Assembly: GCA_020431405.1 (NCBI GenBank)
Contig: JAGQIK010000512.1
Span: forward strand, 1-64,000
DNA length: 64,000 nt
Direction: 5' to 3'
Source of the DNA: Myxococcales bacterium
GTDB taxonomy: Bacteria > Myxococcota_A > Polyangia > GCA-2747355
Shown: in pieces, positions 61,701-64,000 of the stretch
Layout: each line of letters begins with the position of its first letter
Position numbering within the stretch: the stretch's first letter is position 1
Translations under genes and position numbers: made by a program
The notes under the pieces: model-generated
What the model was told of the DNA's origin: nothing
The model's database searches: none
What the model saw: the letters and a program-made list of their open reading frames with translations, nothing else

Positions 61701-62492
61701 GGTGATGCCGGGCTCGTCGAGCACCGGCGCCTGCGGCGTGTGCAAGCGCGGGAGCGGCGCCGGCGCTTCGGGCAGACGCAGCGGCGCCGGCCCTGACGGC
61801 TCGTCGAACGGTGACTCGGCGCGCTTGGCGCGCGGCGCTTCCGGCGAGGTCGTGACGAACGGCTGGCGCCCAACCGGTCGCGCTGGCGGCGTGTCCATCA
61901 GCGCGCGCTGCCGCGCCTCGGCCGCTTGCTCGCCGAGGCCGAGCCCGATGGCTTGGTCCGCGGCGGCGGGATCGGCGAGCGCGCCCGGGTCGTAGCGCCG
62001 CGGCGCCGGGCCCGTGCTGGCTTGCGCTGGCTCCTCCGCGCCGAGATCCACCGGCGACAGCGCGAGGCTGTCGGGACGCGAGAGCGCCTGGTTAGCCACC
62101 GGCGCGGGACCGACCTGGCTTCCGTCGCGCGGGTCGACGACCCATCGGTCGCCGACTTTGCGTACCGGAACAGACTGCTTTTCCTCGCGGATGCGCTTGC
62201 TCGCGTAGAGCTTGGCGAGCATCTGCTGGGTCTCGCGGTGCGACGGCTTGAGCTCGAGGATCAGCTTGCAGAGCATGATCGCCTGCACGAGGTTGCCGGC
62301 GACCGCGTACGACCAGGCGACGCTGCTGTAGAGCGAGATCGCCTCGTCGAAGCGCTCGAGCAGGCGCAGCACCTCGGCGAGCTTGAGCCTCAGCAGCAGA
62401 TCGTCGGGGTTCTTGCGCAGCCCGTCGGAGAAGACCCGCAGCAGCTTGCGCAGCTGCTTCGGGGATGGGTTCTCTCCGGCGGTGTAGCCCAT
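58782..62492 (-). CDS. Large TPR/cyclic-nucleotide-binding protein with a long acidic disordered region
   Basis: The 1236-residue protein begins with a TPR-type domain (NPDDLLLRLKLAEVLRLLERFDEAISLYSSVAWSYAVAGNLVQAIMLCKLILELKPSH). Then some 800 residues of Ala/Pro/Asp/Glu-rich, mostly disordered sequence follow. The C-terminal 280 residues hold two tandem cyclic-nucleotide-binding domains. The first has FFGEFGLLTDQRRHASV, which keeps the Arg of the phosphate-binding cassette. The second has YFGEMSLISGYPAEATV, with Glu in its place, so it probably does not bind cAMP or cGMP normally. No output domain is visible; it may be a scaffold. It has no signal peptide. It starts at ATG 62492. Confidence 0.9.
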   Translation of the reverse strand: MGYTAGENPSPKQLRKLLRVFSDGLRKNPDDLLLRLKLAEVLRLLERFDEAISLYSSVAWSYAVAGNLVQAIMLCKLILELKPSHRETQQMLAKLYASKRIREEKQSVPVRKVGDRWVVDPRDGSQVGPAPVANQALSRPDSLALSPVDLGAEEPAQASTGPAPRRYDPGALADPAAADQAIGLGLGEQAAEARQRALMDTPPARPVGRQPFVTTSPEAPRAKRAESPFDEPSGPAPLRLPEAPAPLPRLHTPQAPVLDEPGITEPPPSNLDFFARAEAKANQNDAARARAKRKTKPPPYRMGPLVRDRPTPEDANEPAEAPRRDPVIISEDGGRIAVGPGAGGGEDFEKWRPTMMQDSVSRDEPETSVERDEPGSPTPRTRYGATNARAQHGGVHDVAGAGPSHEELPALPPLESGESMPETFVGSVESVSGAPSVVQQQHEQPSSNEELKPITGPVSREHMAEASSPEAPRREMRSDEAAARTGVQNIGRRRLRRETARMTKIRTSTSSEVLTSARPTSDNSGPVPAAARPSVPATPSVVSSGPARDEAEPIDREIGGRPARPTLRENVHQVTPSQIADAASAPPSVDDVRLIEDLDDVEIIRAAIATPQRDLDEQTPVAVVQPGYDPRPKPKDEDRHIKPTKRYARAQSRTQRDQPADVPPHAAAPSPAPDAAVGADDDDLAELGDERETELVRDEEATDPDPTPASEHAPRDSLGSDLAAAERAAAADAAAANAAAANAAAGAEADIDASADARADADAAEVEVDVDVDAEAQSARGEPADESSVEATDVEPPPGAEMFAASPPADERDGAPRDGARQSPSFDQTDVQSEEAIAELEKRARASGEDWSARIDRPTEVQQTVPPAMRADEPRPSRETVPMDSATASTLLRKDAELAYLEGPKVTECYAAISRQVRAEGADQDDEDLSNEDAAHAERALSDTIRELSARESAEALSMRDNAPALPLFSGLAPQAFVALVERLQRRHFQPGALVLREGDEGDSLMLVAAGKLEVLKADETGHIKLAVLEAGSFFGEFGLLTDQRRHASVRCLEECELLELRKEVLADLIREHPSIAQTLRRFYRERVLEMVMATSTIFQAVSPTERERVLSRFTTRRFMGSEVIVREGGESSSFYVVLIGEVVVTCRNEEGDDVEVGRLKEGDYFGEMSLISGYPAEATVRALRMTEVLVLDTRDFYELASLHPEIWAEVQRASRMRQATNERLLASRKASAMLV

Positions 62493-62543
62493 GATGTCGC
62501 CATTATACGCGCCAGGTGCCCGGCGTGCGCGCGCGCGGACGCG

Positions 62544-62681
62544 TTAGCGCAAAAGCAGCGCGAAGGCGATCACGCCGGCGACGGCCGAGACGGCGACGAC
62601 CACGCGCAGCAGCAGCGGACGCGCGAGGCGCGGCGGCTTGGTTCGCGGTCGGTGCGGTCCGTCGAGGTAGCTCGGCAGCAT
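62544..62681 (-). CDS. Small membrane protein (uncertain)
   Basis: From ATG 62681 a 45-residue protein is read with an Arg/Pro-rich N-terminus (LPSYLDGPHRPRTKPPRLARPLLL) and one membrane helix (VVVAVSAVAGVIAFALLL). A longer frame begins at 62762. AGAAG lies about six bases before the ATG. It could form a small tail-anchored protein, and it lies 51 bases upstream of the cyclic-nucleotide-binding gene on the same strand. Short length makes this tentative. Confidence 0.45.
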   Translation of the reverse strand: MLPSYLDGPHRPRTKPPRLARPLLLRVVVAVSAVAGVIAFALLLR

Positions 62682-62899
62682 CGCTTCTGACGATGGGCTA
62701 CCGATCGGCGCGGGGCAAATTTGTTGGCCGCGGAGCGGTCGTCCGCCGGCGGCGAGCGGCATCTCCTACGTCGCCGCCAACGGTGCCGGTGCCGACCGCC
62801 CAGACCGGCACAGCCAACCCATACAGGAACTTCCGATAAGATGTATTATGTTAACTTTTCTGGATCGGGCTCTAGCTGGGGCTACGTCGGCGTCTGCTG
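62682..62899. other. Intergenic region with an AT-rich island
   Basis: The region lies between a partial gene on the right and the small membrane gene. It contains a strikingly AT-rich island at 62834-62860 (GATAAGATGTATTATGTTAA), the most AT-rich run I noticed in the window. A correctly spaced promoter pair could not be found on the minus strand. No other feature is supported. Confidence 0.5.
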
Positions 62900-64000
62900 C
62901 TACTTGGCCGCGGCCGCTGCCGGGACGCCGGCCGCGCCCTTTTCGAGCTCCTTGGCCAGCGCGGCGAGCTCCTTGTTGGTCTTGCGCGAGACCACGAAGC
63001 GATTGACCGCTTCGCGTCCGTGCAGATAACCGCCGGTGGTGATCGTCTCGGTGGCGCCGAGCACCGCCATCAGCGCCGTCGCCAGCCCGGGTCCTCCGGC
63101 GAGCGACAGCGGACCGGCGGCCAAGCCGAGCACGCCCGACGCCACCACGCCGACCAGACCTCCCTGCTGCGCCGTGAACGCCAGGTGCGTCTTGCGCGCC
63201 TGCTTCTTGGCCCAGCCGCGCAGCGCCTTGCCCTCGAGGGGCTTGCCGTGCTTGTCGCTCGGCCGCGGCAGCTGTCCGGCTTCGACCATCGCCACGATGG
63301 GATCGACGAACTTGCCCGACGGCTTGAAGGACATGTAGATGGTGCCGCCCGACGACAGCACGCCGTAGGCCGACCACGCCACCGCGCGCGCGATGGGGTC
63401 AGGCGTGACGCGCATGATCTCGGCGATGGCCGGGAACTTGAGCAGCGGCAACGCCACGGCGGCGCTCGTGCCGAGCGCGGCGGCCAGCGAGCCGAGAAAC
63501 TCCTTGCGCGCCTTCTTCGGGTCGTCGCCGCGCGACTTCATCTCGATGTAGTTCATCACCGCGCCGAAGCCGTCGTCCCACGCCCCGAGCACCACCGGCT
63601 TGAGGTTCATGATCAGATCGGAGCCGCTCTTGCTCGCCACGTGGTCGATGGCGTGCCCGAGCAGAAGCCCGACGGTGACCACGCGCATGAAGCTCTCGCG
63701 CGCCTCGTCGCCGGCACGCCCGTAGAAGTCGGAGCGCAGGATCTTGCCCGCGATCTGGTCGTTCATCTTGCGCAGCGTGGTGCGCAGGCGCTTGTCGAGC
63801 TCGACCGCCTTGCCTTCGCGCACGGCGAGCACGCGCGCGGCGCCCTGCTTCTTGAACGCCACGATGGCGTCGACCATCGCGCGCGCCTTGTCGTCGGGCA
63901 GCGTCTTCTTGACCGCCTCGGCTTCCTGCTCGCCGTTGGGCCCGAGGATGCGATCGAGCCACAGATGCGTCACGCCGTGGAAGTACTCGCGCGTGAGCAC
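62900..64000 (-). CDS. Unknown protein with hydrophobic segments (N-terminal end outside the window or at its edge)
   Basis: At least 366 residues are read, from a GTG that coincides with the last base of the window, so the true start may lie farther right. The N-terminal half is helical and charged (DKRLRTTLRKMNDQIAGKILRSDFYG). The C-terminal half has hydrophobic stretches (SLAAALGTSAAVALPLL, GGLVGVVASGVLGLAAGPLSLAGGPGLATALMAVLG). The end is Ala/Lys-rich. I do not recognise the family. The neighbours downstream are a small membrane protein and a cyclic-nucleotide-binding protein. Confidence 0.75.
   Translation of the reverse strand: MLTREYFHGVTHLWLDRILGPNGEQEAEAVKKTLPDDKARAMVDAIVAFKKQGAARVLAVREGKAVELDKRLRTTLRKMNDQIAGKILRSDFYGRAGDEARESFMRVVTVGLLLGHAIDHVASKSGSDLIMNLKPVVLGAWDDGFGAVMNYIEMKSRGDDPKKARKEFLGSLAAALGTSAAVALPLLKFPAIAEIMRVTPDPIARAVAWSAYGVLSSGGTIYMSFKPSGKFVDPIVAMVEAGQLPRPSDKHGKPLEGKALRGWAKKQARKTHLAFTAQQGGLVGVVASGVLGLAAGPLSLAGGPGLATALMAVLGATETITTGGYLHGREAVNRFVVSRKTNKELAALAKELEKGAAGVPAAAAAK

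Noticed and set aside
62834-62860. AT-rich run as a promoter for the minus-strand genes
   Set aside because: TTAACA and TAATAC are present, but no pair has 16-18 base spacing.

Overview
This is a 64 kb stretch of very GC-rich chromosomal DNA from what looks like a member of the Myxococcota (the old delta-proteobacterial branch). The support is: a glucoamylase ending in a MYXO-CTERM-like tail (CxC motif, one hydrophobic helix, Arg cluster); several Ser/Thr kinases and kinase-like proteins, two of them with N-terminal zinc ribbons; two sigma-54 enhancer-binding proteins, one with an FHA domain; PilZ, HEAT and PEGA proteins; and many lipoproteins with Asp/Pro-rich linkers. Gene starts are often GTG, and neighbouring genes often overlap as GTGA or ATGA. 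I see no rRNA, tRNA, CRISPR array, insertion sequence or phage gene.

Layout. 1-3.4 kb: 5' part of an MrfA/YprA-like repair helicase behind a perfect palindrome, then three overlapping lipoprotein genes. 3.6-11.9 kb: a starch locus in two transcription units, lipoprotein alpha-amylase + Na+/solute symporter, and surface glucoamylase + outer-membrane barrel. Each unit is preceded by a sigma-54-type -24/-12 element and one or two copies of a 17-bp GTTG-N8-CAACG site. 12-17 kb: HEAT-repeat/HD-domain pair and a truncated kinase-like membrane protein. 17.4-23.4 kb: NtrC-type response regulator, Kelch lipoprotein (opposite strand), histidine kinase, and an orphan MalE-like sugar-binding lipoprotein overlapping the kinase gene. 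23.5-30.3 kb: Cys-rich repeat lipoprotein, small envelope proteins, a PEGA Ser/Thr kinase with no ordinary start codon, a coiled-coil membrane protein, a barrel protein.

30.5-34.9 kb: housekeeping block yicC-remA-gmk-rel. 35-44 kb: zinc-ribbon pseudokinase, KOW protein, PDZ lipoprotein-tmk-HEAT/TPR operon, PilZ, gamma-carbonic anhydrase, HEAT and HAMP-like proteins. 44.4-50.3 kb: long inverted repeat, der-era, small membrane and barrel genes, then a YfgM-like/BamB-like pair. 50.6-64 kb: double PilZ protein, kinase-ATPase, Nudix hydrolase, a large lipoprotein, FHA-type enhancer-binding protein, a 1236-residue TPR/cyclic-nucleotide-binding protein and a partial unknown membrane protein.

How the genes may work together. 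The starch enzymes would turn extracellular glucan into glucose, which passes the outer membrane through the barrel protein and the inner membrane by Na+ symport. The sugar-binding lipoprotein, sensor kinase and sigma-54 regulator 6-12 kb away have no ABC permease beside them. I infer that they sense maltodextrin and drive the two sigma-54-type promoters. That link is inference; the promoter elements and shared sites are directly visible.
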